Shown here: positions 23,505 through 36,323 of the stretch, one piece after another | Numbering within the stretch: position 1 is the stretch's first letter | Layout: each line of letters starts with the position of its first letter | DNA from: Ciona savignyi | Taxonomy: Eukaryota > Chordata > Ascidiacea > Phlebobranchia > Cionidae | Direction: 5' to 3' | DNA length: 64,000 nt | Assembly (NCBI GenBank): GCA_000149265.1 | Contig: CH003067.1 | Span: 362,563-426,562, forward strand | Program-made: the position numbers and the translations under genes | Notes under the pieces: generated by a model | Databases searched by the model: none | Told to the model about the DNA's origin: nothing | Seen by the model: only the letters and a program-made list of their open reading frames with translations

Positions 23505-25302
23505 GGGTGCCTCTAAATACTACAGGACCGCTTGGATCGCTTGGATCGCTTGGATTACTTAGATTGCTATGGAAAGTAATTCTAACCATGTCCCAAACAC
23601 TAATCTCAACCCCAGAACTAACTTTAACCCCAACCCTAACATTATTATCATGGCTTTTGTAATTACGAAGTATAACTAGAAATTGTCAACCACGTGTTTA
23701 ACCACCACTATTTGTAAAACACATGTTGTGTGCCATATATTCATGCTACAGGGTCCCCAACCACAATTTGTATTTTATACACCGAGTATATAGTTTGTTT
23801 CTGCAAGCATAAACGCATGGGTCCCATAGTTAACCAACCAAACTTATTTTTCATGTGCAGTTAAATAAAAGATAAACGTCTAAAATTTACGAACATTTCA
23901 CCACAAATATTTTAAATTAAAGCTTCTTTTCAAGCACTATAGTGAAATAAGGCTAAATTCCCAAAACAGCCCGATTTATTTTTTAATGGTTTCAGGAAAT
24001 TCCCCTGGGTTTAGTAGATAAGTTTCTGTTTTTATAAGTGACTTATGTTATGGAACAATTCTTAAAGTTTTAATCTGACTTGTAGACTGCTTATTAGAGA
24101 TGTCAGTGCGATGTGGCATGTCTGTTACAATCGTAACTCAAGAACGTATCTTCGTTTTCAAGGAAATTACCCTAAGTAAATGTTTTCTATTTTTTAATTG
24201 GCACAAAGTGTCTAATCGTCTAACATTTCACTGCATCTGATCAAAATTAGAGCAGCCGTTCAAGCGCTATGCCCCCAAAAGCTAATTTATTAGAAAAAAA
24301 CGTTTTGGTTTTTAACCTCCCAGGGGAATTTCCCTTGATTTATCACCCAAAATTTTGGTTTCTGCATATCTAGACCATGTTGTCTAACAAATGGCTAAGT
24401 TTCATTACGATACCGTTATTCCTTCTGGTAGATGTCGGGGAGCCATGCCATGCCTGTCACAATCATGATTTGAGAACAAAATCTTATTTTTAGGGTATTT
24501 CCCTAGGTAAATTTTTTATTTTTTTCAAGTGTTAAATCAGTGTCTAATGCACTTACATTCTACCAAATCTTATTCAAATTGGAGCAGCTGTTTAAGCGCT
24601 ATGCCACAAAAAGCTAATTTTTTTATAAAAAATACCGTTTTGGTTTTTAACCTCCCAGGGGAATTCCCCTTGATTTATCACCCAAAATTTTGGTTTCTGT
24701 ATATCTAGACCATGTTGTCTAACAAATGGCTAAGTTTTATTACGATTCCATTATTCTTTCTGTTAGATGTCGGGGCGCCATGCCATGCCTGTCACAATCA
24801 TGATTTGAGAACAAAATCTTATTTTTAGGGTATTTCCCTAGGTAAATTATTTATTTTTTTCAATATTTAAATCAGTGTCTAATGCACTTATATTTTAACA
24901 AATCTTATTCAAATTGGAGCAGCTGTTTAAGCGATATGCCGGAAAAAGCTAATTTTTTTTATAAAAAATACCGTTTTGGTTTTTAACCTCCCAGGGGAAT
25001 TCCCCTAGATTTATCACCCAAAATTTTGGTTTCTGCATATCTAGACCATGTTGTCTAACAAATGGCTAAGTTTCATTACGATTCCATAATTCCTTCTGGT
25101 AGATGTCGGGGCGCCATGCCATGCCTGTCAAACCTTTGACGAAGAAAAAAAAAAAAAAAAGAAAAAAAAAAACGGACAAAAACAATATGTGTCCCAATTT
25201 TTCAATTGGGACCCATAATAAGTGATCCAAGCGCTCCAAGCGATTTAAGCGCTCCATGCGCTCCAAGCGGTCCAAGCGGTCCTATAGTATTTAGAGGTAC
25301 CG
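23505..25302. mobile_element. Inverted-terminal element inserted upstream of AADC copy B
   Basis: Left end ggtgcctctaaatactacag and right end (reversed) ggtacctctaaatactatag are inverted copies. Both lead into repeats of gcttggatc/gcttggagc, for about 70 bp. The flanks tatttaaat (23496-23504) and tatttgaat (25303-25311) look like a 9-bp target duplication. The matching place before copy C (about 34208-34230) reads uninterrupted, like an empty site. There is no transposase frame. The interior is an inverted dispersed repeat plus a satellite array. Family not recognised. Confidence 0.7.
24220..25130. repeat. Satellite array 1, period about 335 bp
   Basis: The landmark cgttttggtttttaacctcc begins at 24301, 24636 and 24972 (spacings 335 and 336). 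Units carry a palindrome near aggggaatt(t/c)ccc, then 'tctagaccatgttgtctaac' and 'catgcctgtcacaatcatga'. The array ends with a poly-A/G run at about 25141-25170 and 'atatgtgtcccaatttttca'. Confidence 0.9.
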
Positions 25303-25398
25303 TATTTGAATATCCAAAACAAAGATATTTTCCACCATTACTGGATTGAAAACAAGTTTCAACTGATTATACCTCAGGAAAAATGGGATGAAGAAAAA

Positions 25399-28300
25399 AT
25401 GAATACAAAAGCACCGCGGATGGGGATTGATGCGGAAACCTTCCGCAATGCGGCGACAGCGATGATCGATTACGTCATCAATTATAACAAAAAGATCGGA
25501 AATCGGCAAACATTCCCGGATGTAGAACCAGGTAGGATTCGATTTTTCAATCACAGTCTGGAAATAGTAATTTTACCATAAAAAATTGTCAGATCACATC
25601 GTGCTCATCTTCTGGTTATGGAAGATATTGCAACGACTAAGTTCATATTATTTTATTGGTTTGAAACAGTTAACAGCGTTGACCAGAATATGTAGGTGTG
25701 CTGGTCTAAGGTTAAAGTTGTACAAACAATTTATTTATTTATTTTACAATAAATTTTAAGGTTGTAGTTTAAAGCACGATAATTTATTTTGCCTGAAAAA
25801 AACTTTAATCATAAATAGGAATGGTTATTAATCAAAGCAAATTATGCGAAATATTATTGATTTCAAGAACTAATGGGATGTAAATTTCCATTAACCACAG
25901 CATCGATTTAGTAATGGTATACTATACACAAGTCATATACGCAGGGTTCATGAGAGATTTGCTGCCATCAGATGCCCCGAAAGCGGGAGAGTCGTGGGAA
26001 GATGTATATAGCGACATCGAACGGGTAGTAATGAGAGGAATGACACATTGGAACGCTCCAGGGTTTTTCGCTTATTTTTCAGCGGCCAACAGCTTTCCTG
26101 GATTGCTCGCTGACATTCTATGCGGAGGGGCAAATTGTAACGGGTTCTCATGGGTGGGTGTTGTTAGTGATCCTGTTTGGAACCTTCTCTTCACGAGGTG
26201 TACAATTTGCGTTGTTTTAACTCAGTGGTATCTAATTCTAACAATGGTTTGACCAAAACTGAAAGTCAGGCCTAAACCCAGTGGAATGATGGGTTCTACT
26301 AAATTTAGGGATCTTTTCAAGCATACATAACATACTGCAATAGCTTCGGAATCCCAAAGGTGGGCGAGAGGTACTCTGCGATTGCCAGTATTGTAACGCC
26401 TCTTTCACATTAACGGGAATAACCTAGGGCATCCTACCTATCCTATTGTCTACAGTCTACACAATTAAACAGCCCAACAATTGGAGGTGATGCAAGTTAT
26501 AGTAATAAAATATATAAACAACCATCCGTTTATACAGCCCATAGTATATAATGGGTGCTCCCAAATTAAACTTCATGTTTGGTTGTCTTTAACTGTTCTC
26601 GTTGTCATTTAGCTTAGCTATAGAGCGTGGGGTGGCAGTCAGGACGTTGAGGGATATATAGTTGTTTGTGATCTTAAGGAATACAATTGCCTGAACCAAG
26701 TGAATTATTGTGTCGACTAAATATTAACAATCGTAAAAATATAAACGCACCATGCAAGATCTCTGGTAACTATGGACTATAGGGCCGTTAATACGGAGTT
26801 CAATTTCTGACCCGGCACACCGTTGCTTTCATAGGCAGCGTCGCCATCTTGCACGGAGATGGAAACTGTAATGATGGACTGGCTCGCTAAAGCACTTGAT
26901 CTTCCTCAATGTTTTATCCACGGTGGACACGGCCCAGGAGGTGGGGTCATCCAAGGTGAGACATGTTGTATCGTTCAAACGGAACTGACCGTGTCCGAAC
27001 ACGATTTATATTATTACACTACATTTGTCCCGTAATAAACTGTGGTAACCCAACGACTCTATTTGGTGTCCCGCCTAAACGAATAAACATGATAATCGTT
27101 TAACCTATCCAGGCACAGCAAGCGAATCGACGTTAATAACGCTTATTGCTGCCAGAAGCAAAGTGATTCGGCGAGAGCTATCACGTGATCCGAACTTATC
27201 AATGTATGACGTCCTGTCAAGAATGGTCGTTTATACGTCTAACTGTAGCCATTCAAGCGTGGAAAAAGCAGGTATAAAAACTATGCGCCCGATTTTTTTA
27301 CCTGGTCAAGTTTCGGCACCATGATAGTCTCGTAACTAAGAAACTTTTTTACCCGTTAACCAATTAGCAACACGGCAATGTGTGACATAGAAGTAACAGT
27401 TGCGACACCGATTCAAAACATTTAACCTCAGGTTTATTAGCAATGATACAAATGAGAAAATTGGACGCTGGACGTGAGGGGGTCCTGAGGGGAAGGATTT
27501 TGCAAGAGGCAATCGACGAAGACAAGAAAAACAACAAAATCCCAACATTTGTAAATGGAGCGTGTTAAATGTGTGTGTTGCGTTGGGTGCATAATTGTGT
27601 GGTGAACGTGCGTGTTCAGTTATTAATTGGGCAATAGGGTTGCCTTATTAGTTGAGTGAGTTATGTAAATAATTTAATCAAGAGAGTTGGTAATTGACGG
27701 TAGTTTGAACATAGGTTCATGCAAACTACGTGTGTTTCGAACTTATTCCAGTAAAAGTGCATGGTGTTAGATAGAGAAAAACTGTAATAAATAATTCACA
27801 GGTGTGCGCTACTCTTGGTACGACTTCATGCTGTTCATACGACAATGTGGACGAAATCGGAAGAATATGTAAGTGCGCAATGATTTTATTACAAATAGAT
27901 TGTTTTTAATCTATTAATAAGGTAGAATATATAAAACTTGTTTACAACCAACAGGACACATGATAGTTAAACGACGACCCGTGTTAACTACTTACCCACA
28001 GAATTAAACATTTGTACCCCTACTCTATCAAAGATAATTACCTGTAGATAGTTTTTAACTGGAATAAAGAAACAAAAAACTAATTAACGTGACCGTGTAA
28101 ACACAAAGAAGGGGCAGATAGAACTAGGAGTAATTTGAAATTTCTGTCCTTTCAGGTGAGATCGAGGATATTTGGCTACATATTGATGCCGCTTATGCCG
28201 GAGCTGCACTGATTTGCCCTGAATTTTGCCATATAGCTGACGGAATACAGGTATGGCGCCACATAAGCGTTAATGTTAAATAAAAAAACATCGTTGTGTC

Positions 28301-30303
28301 ATATAATTAACGTGTAGCTCAGCCGGTTAGAGCACCACCATTCAGCCGAGGGTAGGTTTTTGTAATTTGGCATTTTTGCGTATGTCGCACAATTCACTTA
28401 AAATAAGTATTTTGCGGTATGTCGCACAATTCACTTAAAATAACAGTTTGAATTAAATATGTGAAAACAACATAATAACAAACAACTTATCATTAGATTA
28501 CCCTGCCGTAGTTAGGTGTGGTGTATAGAATAAGCTTATTGCTTGTAAAAACATTCCAGTAAATCTATCTGAAGAAGTTAAAATTAAGGCTAACATGATA
28601 TCACTGGCTTATTATCCCATTGCAGAGAGCTACCTCTTTTAACTTCAACCCGCATAAATGGCTGATGGTGAACTTTGACTGCTCAGCGTTATGGTAAGCT
28701 TATTTAGTATATCCAACATATTGGGAACTATTCTTATTACTTTAAAACTAACTTGGTAAATGAAATTAAGGAAAGAGTTGGTGTAATGGTATCACAACGG
28801 TAATATCACACAACTTCTACATTTAAACAGGGTACGTGACAGCAGCTACCTCAGCAACTCGGCCAACGTAAATGCGCTTTACTTGGAGCACGAAACGCAA
28901 CAAACGACCATCGAATACCGGGTGAGCCTTGTAGATATGAACCGTAATAACAGACATCAGGCTAAAGTTGTCTTTTTATAACCGTTAATGAACGTAAAAT
29001 TATACTCTCAAGTTTGTATTTTAAACAGAATCAACTATCTATACATTTAGACAGCTCCAGCAACTCGGTTGTGGGTATAAGTTATCTTTACTCCATTTAT
29101 ATATAATTCATAGCTTGTCACTTCGTGAACATAAATAAACCACGCATAAAAAGACTGAAATATCCTTTGCCATTTGCCTCTAGGTTTTTGTTTTCTAATT
29201 GTCTTAATAGATAAATCAACTTCTATAAAGTAAATCTTACGTGACTTTCTATCAACACGAATGTATTTTTACCTTGCCAAGTTTTGAACCCATGTTGCTG
29301 GATACAAATTCCGATTTTTATAAAATTCTGTACATGTATCGGTCGCGTTAACCATTCGGCTACAGGACCTCCTACCCCACGAATGTATTAATACAGTTTT
29401 ACTACAGGATTGGCAGATACCGCTCGGTCGAAGGTACCGGTCGCTGAAAGTCTGGTTCGTTCTACGCATGGTTGGTATAGATGGCCTTCAATCACACATA
29501 CGTCGGGGAGTGGCCGAAGCAAAGTATTTCGAAAGTTTAGTTAGACAGGACGAAAGATTTGAGATCGTGTTTCCAGTTACCTTGGGACTAGTGTGCTTGA
29601 AATTGAAGCGTACAGGATTAAATCTAGAGGTAAATACTGTGTTATTTTAAATCTTACTTTGGCATTTTCGCTTGAGTTCATGAGGTACTTTAGCTACTAT
29701 TATACTGAGCAACAAATTTTATATTGCTGCAATCTGGGGGTAAGAAGTAATTCGTTAAATAAAAGGTCTTGCCTGAATATAGATGCGTTATAATGAAATC
29801 AGAAACTTGACTGTGGCCAAGTGGTGGCTTAAAAATACTAAAAGCTCCCCAATTAGTTTAGTTTTACGTTAGTTTATTTTTTTCTTCTTTATTACATTTC
29901 ACAAGAATGGCATAATTATTTCAAGTTAAGTTATCCGGATAAAACGGAAAAACTACAGTAGGTAAAACACGTATGTAAATAACCATTTTATAGCGGAGAC
30001 CGGAGACCTTGCCGTTAATCCTTACAATAACCAAATTACGGTTGAAAACTAAATTAATAAATTACCACTTCCCGTTTTCTAACCAAGGAGGAGAACGCCA
30101 TCAACCAAGAACTCAACCGAAAAATCCAGGATGATCGGCGAATCCACTTGGTTCCATCAACTGTTCATGGAATCTATTTCCTTCGGGTTGCAACAGGGTC
30201 AGTCAATTGCAGCCGTCAAGCGCTAGATAATTGCTGGGATGTAATCCGCGAGATGGCGCAACTTGTACAAGCAGCATTTGCTCCCAAAACGGAGATTCTA
30301 TAA
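25399..30303 (+). CDS. AADC copy B: decarboxylase-like, intact, 11 exons, altered pocket and extended C-terminus
   Basis: Exons: 25399-25531, 25945-26153, 26835-26955, 27113-27271, 27432-27550, 27802-27868, 28156-28250, 28626-28693, 28831-28921, 29408-29629, 30088-30303. The join is 1500 nt, 499 residues, open throughout. PLP residues are present: His192, Thr246, Asp271 and Lys303 ([12 protein letters not shown]), with catalytic Tyr332 (NALYLEH) and Gly354 (WQIPLGRR). Against human AADC, substrate-side positions differ: Pro81 to Ser and Thr82 to Ala (FAYFSAANS), Ile101 to Asn (CNGFSW), and His348 to Asp (codon gat before WQIPL). The CPEFRH motif reads CPEFCH. The stop used by the other copies (gta taa) is gta caa, so 11 residues ending TEIL are added before TAA at 30301. 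Introns 6 and 7 resemble copy E, not A, C or D. A PLP enzyme is likely; its substrate is open. Confidence 0.92.
28309..28360 (+). repeat. tRNA-like fragment in AADC copy B intron 7
   Basis: It reads cgtgtagctcagccggttag plus agcaccaccattcagccg, a tRNA D-arm and box A, but without a clean anticodon stem or 3' acceptor half. The same piece is in intron 7 of copy E (about 49690-49738, reversed). It looks like a tRNA-derived SINE head or tRNA pseudogene rather than a working tRNA. A short direct repeat (gtatgtcgcacaattcac) follows. Confidence 0.5.
29238..29369 (-). repeat. Second tRNA-like repeat family in AADC intron 9
   Basis: The reverse complement reads gtagccgaatggttaacgcg (box A-like) and later a 'gggttcaaaactt' box B-like stretch. 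Homologous pieces sit in intron 9 of copies A (about 19003-19037), C (37824-37938), D (42050-42190) and E (48930-48970). Relatives lie at 30638-30758, 39003-39110, 50668-50826, 58541-58645 and 59760-59866. Confidence 0.6.
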
Positions 30304-33300
30304 CGGTGTTGTCTGTTTAGCAAATTTCTTCGTGATGGCTGCCACAAGCAGTAAAGGCCGCAGGTTTTTTTCAATAAAAAAATTAAATAATATCTTTGTG
30401 CCATACATTTCTGTCACTTGTTTTCATCGATCGGTACCTATCTGCAGGTAATGAGGTGTCTATACTCCGTAGGTAATGAGGTGTCTATACTCTCCCTGTA
30501 GATTAAGCATAGCTTGTCACCCCGTGGGCAAAATAAACCAACCATTTATACACAAAAAAATCTTCTGTCGCCCCTTTTTGTCTTACGGTCATAATGAATA
30601 AACCAACTTCTATAAAGTTATCCTGACACGACTTCCCATCAACATAGATGTATTTTTTACCGGGCTAAGATTCGAATCTATATTGGGTTTGACATGAAGT
30701 CCGTTTTTCACAACACTCTGTACATGTGCTGGTCGCATTAACCGTTCGGCTATTCCACAGTCTACCACACGGGTGTATAAATACCAGTTTTACTACAGCA
30801 CTGGATAATACTCCGAAAGATACGTAGAACTAAATCTACTACAATGCGGTTTAAAAATATATTCAGGTGAACTTAAACCAATTTCACTTTGTATTTGCAT
30901 ATTATACTTTCTGTTCGAGGCGCTTGTTAGTTTATACTACGTGTTAAGAGTTATCGACTTTGACTTGTCAGAGCCAACTTCCTCTGCCAGGGCAGATTTC
31001 CGCTTAAAGTTTACAATGTAGCATTTCATTTAAGAGAATAACATTGCGGGTATAAAAGCTGGAGTGATACATTTGTGAGATTATGGTGTATTGCGTTCGA
31101 AATTAATCGACTAAACAAAGTGGTAACCCAGGATAAGATTAAATATTAACCCCTAATTTTATTAAAAAGGACGCAGTAATACTTATCTAATTAACTGATA
31201 TTGTTGTTTGGAATTGACTTGAGACTCGTTATAAATAGTTACAAGACATAAAGGATCGCTACGAAGTAATTCAGAACGAATTTAAGCATGGTGAGTATAA
31301 CATTTAGAAAGGGATCATAGGGTACCAGTCATCGCTAGTCCTTATTATAACCCTGGTTGTTGAGAGATTACCTCGTGTTCGTAATATGGTAAACACAGCA
31401 AAAATACCATTTTGGTCAATTTTGATCAGATTTGGTGAATGTTAGTGCGGTAGCCGCCGATGTACCAATAAGAAAATAGAAATAAAACTAGAAAGTGTCA
31501 ACCACGGGTTTAACCTCCACCATTTGTAAAACACATGTTGTATGCCATATATTCATGCTATACAGGGTCCCTAACCACATTTTGTATTTTATACACTGAG
31601 TATGTAGTTTGTTTCTGCAAGCATAAACGCATGGGTCCCATAGTTATCAAACCAAACTTCTTCTCCATGTGTAGATAAAAAAAGAACAATCGTGTTGGAT
31701 TTACGAACATTTCACCACAAATGTTTTAAATAAAAGCTTTCTTTTAAGCGTTTTTCGTGGTTTCAGGGAATTACTGGGTTTATTAGATAAGTTTCTACTG
31801 GGTTTAATACGTACGTTTCTATTTTTACCTATGTGGGTTATGTTGTATAACAATTCTTAATGTTTTATTCTGATTAGTCAATTCCTTGTCTGATTTGTCG
31901 ACTCCTTGTTGAAGATGTTTGTACGATATGGCATGCCTGTCACAATCATAATTCAGGAAAATATCTGCGTTTTTAAAGGAAATACCCTAAAAAATGATTT
32001 TTTTTAATTGGAACAGAGTGTTTAAATGTCTAACATACCAAATCTGATTCAAATTGGAGCTGCCGTTTAAGCGATATGCACAAAAAAGCTATTTTTTAGA
32101 AAAAAATACCGTTTTGGTTATTAACGTCTCTGGGGAATTCCCCTAGATATATTACCCAAAATTTTGGTTTCTGCATATCTAGGCCATGTTGTCTAACAAA
32201 TAAAAAAGTTGGATTGAGCATACATTGTTTTCTTCTTGTAGATGTCAGGGCGACATGACATGCCTGTCACAATCATGATTTGACAACAAAAGCTTATTTT
32301 TAGGGTATTTCTCTAGGTAATTTTTTATTTCTTTTAAGTGTTAAATCAGTTACTAATGCACTTACATTTTATCAAATCTGATTCAAACTAGATTTACAGT
32401 TCAAGAGCTATGCGCAAAAAAGCTAATTTTTTTTAGAAAAAAAAATTGGTATGGTTTTTAACGTCTCAGGAAAATTCCCCTGGATATATTACCAAAAATT
32501 TAAGTTTTTTTAAATCTAGGCCATGTTGTCTAACAAATGACAAAGTTTTATTGCAATTCCATTACTCCTTCTGATAGATGTCGGTGCTATAACCCATGCC
32601 TGTCACAATCATGATTTGAAAACAAAATCTTATTTTTAGGGTATTTCCCTGGGTAATTTTTTTAATTCTTTTAAGTGATATATCAATGGTTAATGCACTT
32701 ACAGTTTACTAAATCCAATTGAAATTGGAGTAGCCGTTCAAGCGCTATGCCTAAAAAGGTATTTTTTTTAAAAAAAGAAACCGTTTTGGTTTTTCACCTA
32801 CAAGGGGAATTCCCCTGGGTATATGCCCCAAAATTTTGGCTTATGCATATCTAGACCATGTTGTCTAATATATGACAAAGTTGTATTGCCATTCCATTAC
32901 TCCTTCTGGTAGGTGTCGTTGCCACAAGCCATGCCTGTCACAATCATGATTTGAAAACAAAATCTTATTATAGGGTATTTCCCTAGGTAATTTTTTAAAT
33001 TCTTTTAAGTGGTATATCAGTGGCTAATGCACTTATAGTTTACCAAATCTAATTGAAATTGGAGTAGCCGTTCAAGCGCTATGCCTAAAAAAGATAATTT
33101 TTTTAAAAAAAGATACCGTTTTGGTTTTTTACCTCCAAGGGGAATTCCCCTGGGTATATGTCCCAAAATTTCGGTTTATGCACATCTAGACCATGTTGTC
33201 TAATATATGACAAAGTTGTATTGCCATTCCATTACTCCTTCTGGTAGGTGTCGTTGCCACAAGCCATGCCTGTCACAATCATGATTTGAAAACAAATTCT

Positions 33301-34310
33301 TATTTTTAGGGTATTTCCCTGGGAAATTTTTTTTAATTCTTTTAAGTGGTATATCAGTGGCTAATGCACTTACAGTTTAACAAATCTAATTGAAATTGGA
33401 GTAGTTGTTCAAGCGCTATGCCTAAAAAAAGGGATTTTTTTAAAAAAAGATACCGTTTTGGTTTTTCACCTCCCAGGGGAATTCCCCTGGGTATATGCCC
33501 CAAAATTTTGGTCTATGCACATCTAGACCATATTGTCTAATAAATGACAAAGTTGTATTGCTATTCCATTACCCCATTTGATAGATGTTGTTGCCACAAG
33601 CCATGCCTGTCAAGCGTTTGACGAAAAAAAAGAAAAAAAAAACGGACAAAAACAATATGTGTCCCATTTTTCCAAATGGGACCCATAATACGTAGTGAAA
33701 TACCCTAAAAATTATGATTTGGTTATAAATCATGATTGTGACAGTCATGACATATCATACCGATATCTCCAACAAGGATTCGCCAAATCAAATTGAAACT
33801 TTAAGAATTGTGAGATAACATTACCCTGACATGTTAAAACAGAATTTTGTGTACCAAATCTAGGGGAATTCGCCGAATCCATGTAAAACTAAATCGGGCT
33901 GTTTTGGGAATCTGGCTTTATTTGATTACATCGCTTTGCAAGAGGCTTTTAAAACATTTGTGGTGAAATGTTCGTCAATATAACACTAATATTTTTTTAA
34001 CCACACGTGGAAAAGGAGTTTGGTTTGATAACTATGGGACCAATGCGTTTATGCTTGCAGAAACAAAACTATTGCGGTCCGGTTTCAACTTTCTGGAATG
34101 TTGGATAACATGGACCTGACATGTACATATCTGATTGTATAATGAACATTAGTAAAATATCGAATTATTACCTCTTTAATCGCTTAGAATGAGCTTCAGT
34201 GATCCTTTATTTAAATATCCAAAGCAAAGATTTTTACCACCATCCAAGTTTACCGGGTTCAAAATATGTTTTAACTAATTATACCTCGGGAAAAATGGGA
34301 TGAAGAAAAA
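30304..34310. other. Spacer between AADC copies B and C
   Basis: No coding exon. A tRNA-like repeat (30638-30758) comes first, then the shared decarboxylase 5' flank (about 30790-31450), then an inverted dispersed repeat leading into satellite array 2. The dispersed repeat in direct orientation (about 33690-34190) follows, ending at the leader of copy C. Confidence 0.6.
31960..33610. repeat. Satellite array 2, period about 335-340 bp
   Basis: About five units carry the same landmarks as array 1: a 'ccgttttggttttt'-type block near 32108, 32447, 32774, 33117 and 33454, the 'aggggaattcccctgg' palindrome, and 'catgcctgtcacaatcatga'. It ends in the same poly-A/G run and 'aacaatatgtgtccca' block (33620-33690) as array 1, so both arrays are copies of one larger repeat. 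Confidence 0.9.
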
Positions 34311-36296
34311 ATGAATACAAAAGCACCTCGGATGGGAATTGATGCCGAAACCTTCCGCAATGCAGCGCCAGCGATGATCGATTACGTCATCAAGTATAAC
34401 AACGGGATCGGAAATCGGCAGGCATTCCCGGATGTACAACCCGGTAGGATTTGATTTCTTAATCAGCACAGTTTGGGAGAGTAAATTTACCATAAAATAA
34501 ATTGTCAGAACACATCATGCTCATTGTATGGTTGTGGGAGATATTGCAACGACTAATTCAATATAAATGTATTGGCTTAAAACAATTAAGTGGCGTTGAC
34601 CAGCATATCTTAGTTTGCTGGTCAAAGGTTAAAATTGTACAAGCAAATTATTTATTTTACATTAAATTTCAAGGTTGTAGTTTAAAGCACGATAAATTAT
34701 TTTGCTTGGAAAAAAAACTTCAATCATGAATACTAAAGGTTTTTAATCGAAGTGAATTTTTTGAGAAGATATTATAGATTTCAAGGGCAAATGGGATGTA
34801 TTCTTTCATTACTCACAGAATCGATCTACTAATGGGATACTATACACAAGTCATATACGCAGGGTTCATGAGAGATTTGCTGCCATCGGATTCCCCGAAA
34901 GCGGGAGAGTCGTGGGAAGATGTATATAGCGACATCGAGCGGGTAGTAATGAGAGGGATGACACATTGAAACGCTCCAGGGTTTTTCGCGTATTTTCCAA
35001 CGGCCAGCAGCTTTCCTGCAATTTTAGCTGAAATTCTATGCGGAGGGGCAACTTGTGTCGGGTTTTCATGGGTGGGTGTTGTTGCTGGTACTGTTTGGAA
35101 CATTTCCTTCACCGGATGTACAATTTGCGTTGCTTAAATTCAGTGGTATCCAATTCTTAAGATGGTTTGTCCAAAACTAAAAGTCGAGCCTGAACCCAGT
35201 GGTGGTTCTACTTAATTTAAGAATCTTTTTAACCATACACAATAGCTTCGGAAACCCGAGGGTAGCGGTAGGTAATCTGACAATTGCCAGTATATTAACG
35301 CCTCTTTCCCATTCACGAGAATAAAAAAGAGTATCCTACCTAATCTATTGTCTACACAATTCAACAGCCCCAGTTGGCAGAAAGATAGTTGTTTGTGATC
35401 CTAAGGAATGCAATTGCCTGAACCAAGTAAATGATTGGGTCGGACTAAAATATTAACACAATGCAAGATCTCTGGTAACTAGACTATAGGGCCGTTAATA
35501 CGGAGTTCAATTTCTGACCCGGCAAACCGTTGCTTCCACAGGCAGCGTCGCCATCTTGCACGGAGATGGAAACTGTGATGATGGACTGGCTCGCTAAAGC
35601 ATTTGATCTTCCTCAATGTTTCATCCACGGTGGACACGGCCCAGGAGGTGGGGTCATCCAAGGTGAGACATGTTGTGTAGTTCAAAATGAACTCGCCGTG
35701 TCTGAGGACCATTTATATTGTTACACAAAATTTGTCCGGTAATAAACTGTTGTAACCCAACGACCATTTTCGGTGTCCCGCCCAAACGAATAAACATGAT
35801 AATCATGCAAACCATACAGGTACAGCAAGTGAGTCGACGTTAATAACGCTCATTGGTGCCAGGAGCAGAGTGATTCGTCGGGAGCTATCACGTGATCCGA
35901 ACTTATCAATGTATGACGTTCTATCAAGAATGGTCGTTTATACGTCCAACTCTAGCCATTCAAGCGTGGAGAAAGCAGGTATGAAAGCTATACGTCCGCG
36001 TTTTTTAAAGTTAATTTTCGTCCCCAAGATGGTCTAGTAACAAAGACAGTGTTTTAACGCGTTTACCATTTAGCAACACAACAATCGGTTGTGTAACATA
36101 GGAGTAGCAGTTTCGCCACCAATTCAAATCATTCCACTCCAGGTTTATTAGCAATGATCGAAATAAGAAAATTGGACGCGTGGCGTGAGGGTGTCTTGAG
36201 AGGAAGCACGCTGCAAGAGGCAATCGACGAAGACAAGAAAAATAACAAAATCCCAACATTTGTAAGTGAAATGTGTTAATTATGTGCGTGTGTATG

Positions 36297-36323
36297 TGTA
36301 TTTGTGTGTGTGTGTGTGTGTGT
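36297..36323. repeat. TG microsatellite in AADC copy C intron 5
   Basis: About ten tg units follow exon 5. It is homologous to the shorter run in copy A. Confidence 0.8.

Larger units (their letters stand above)
21966..25398. other. 5' flank of AADC copy B with nested repeats
   Basis: No gene. About 22320-22740 matches the 5' flank of copies A and C. It is followed by the dispersed repeat (22740-23500) and then by a 1.8-kb inverted-terminal element (23505-25302) that carries an inverted copy of that repeat and a satellite array. Copy B begins directly after. Confidence 0.6.

Noticed and set aside
28309-28360. Possible functional tRNA gene
   Set aside because: The D-arm is good but no anticodon stem or acceptor-stem pairing can be drawn, and the same piece is inside intron 7 of another AADC copy.
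24220-33610. CRISPR-like reading of the regular repeats
   Set aside because: Units are about 335 bp and repeat throughout, with no short repeat and unique spacer pattern, and the genome is eukaryotic.
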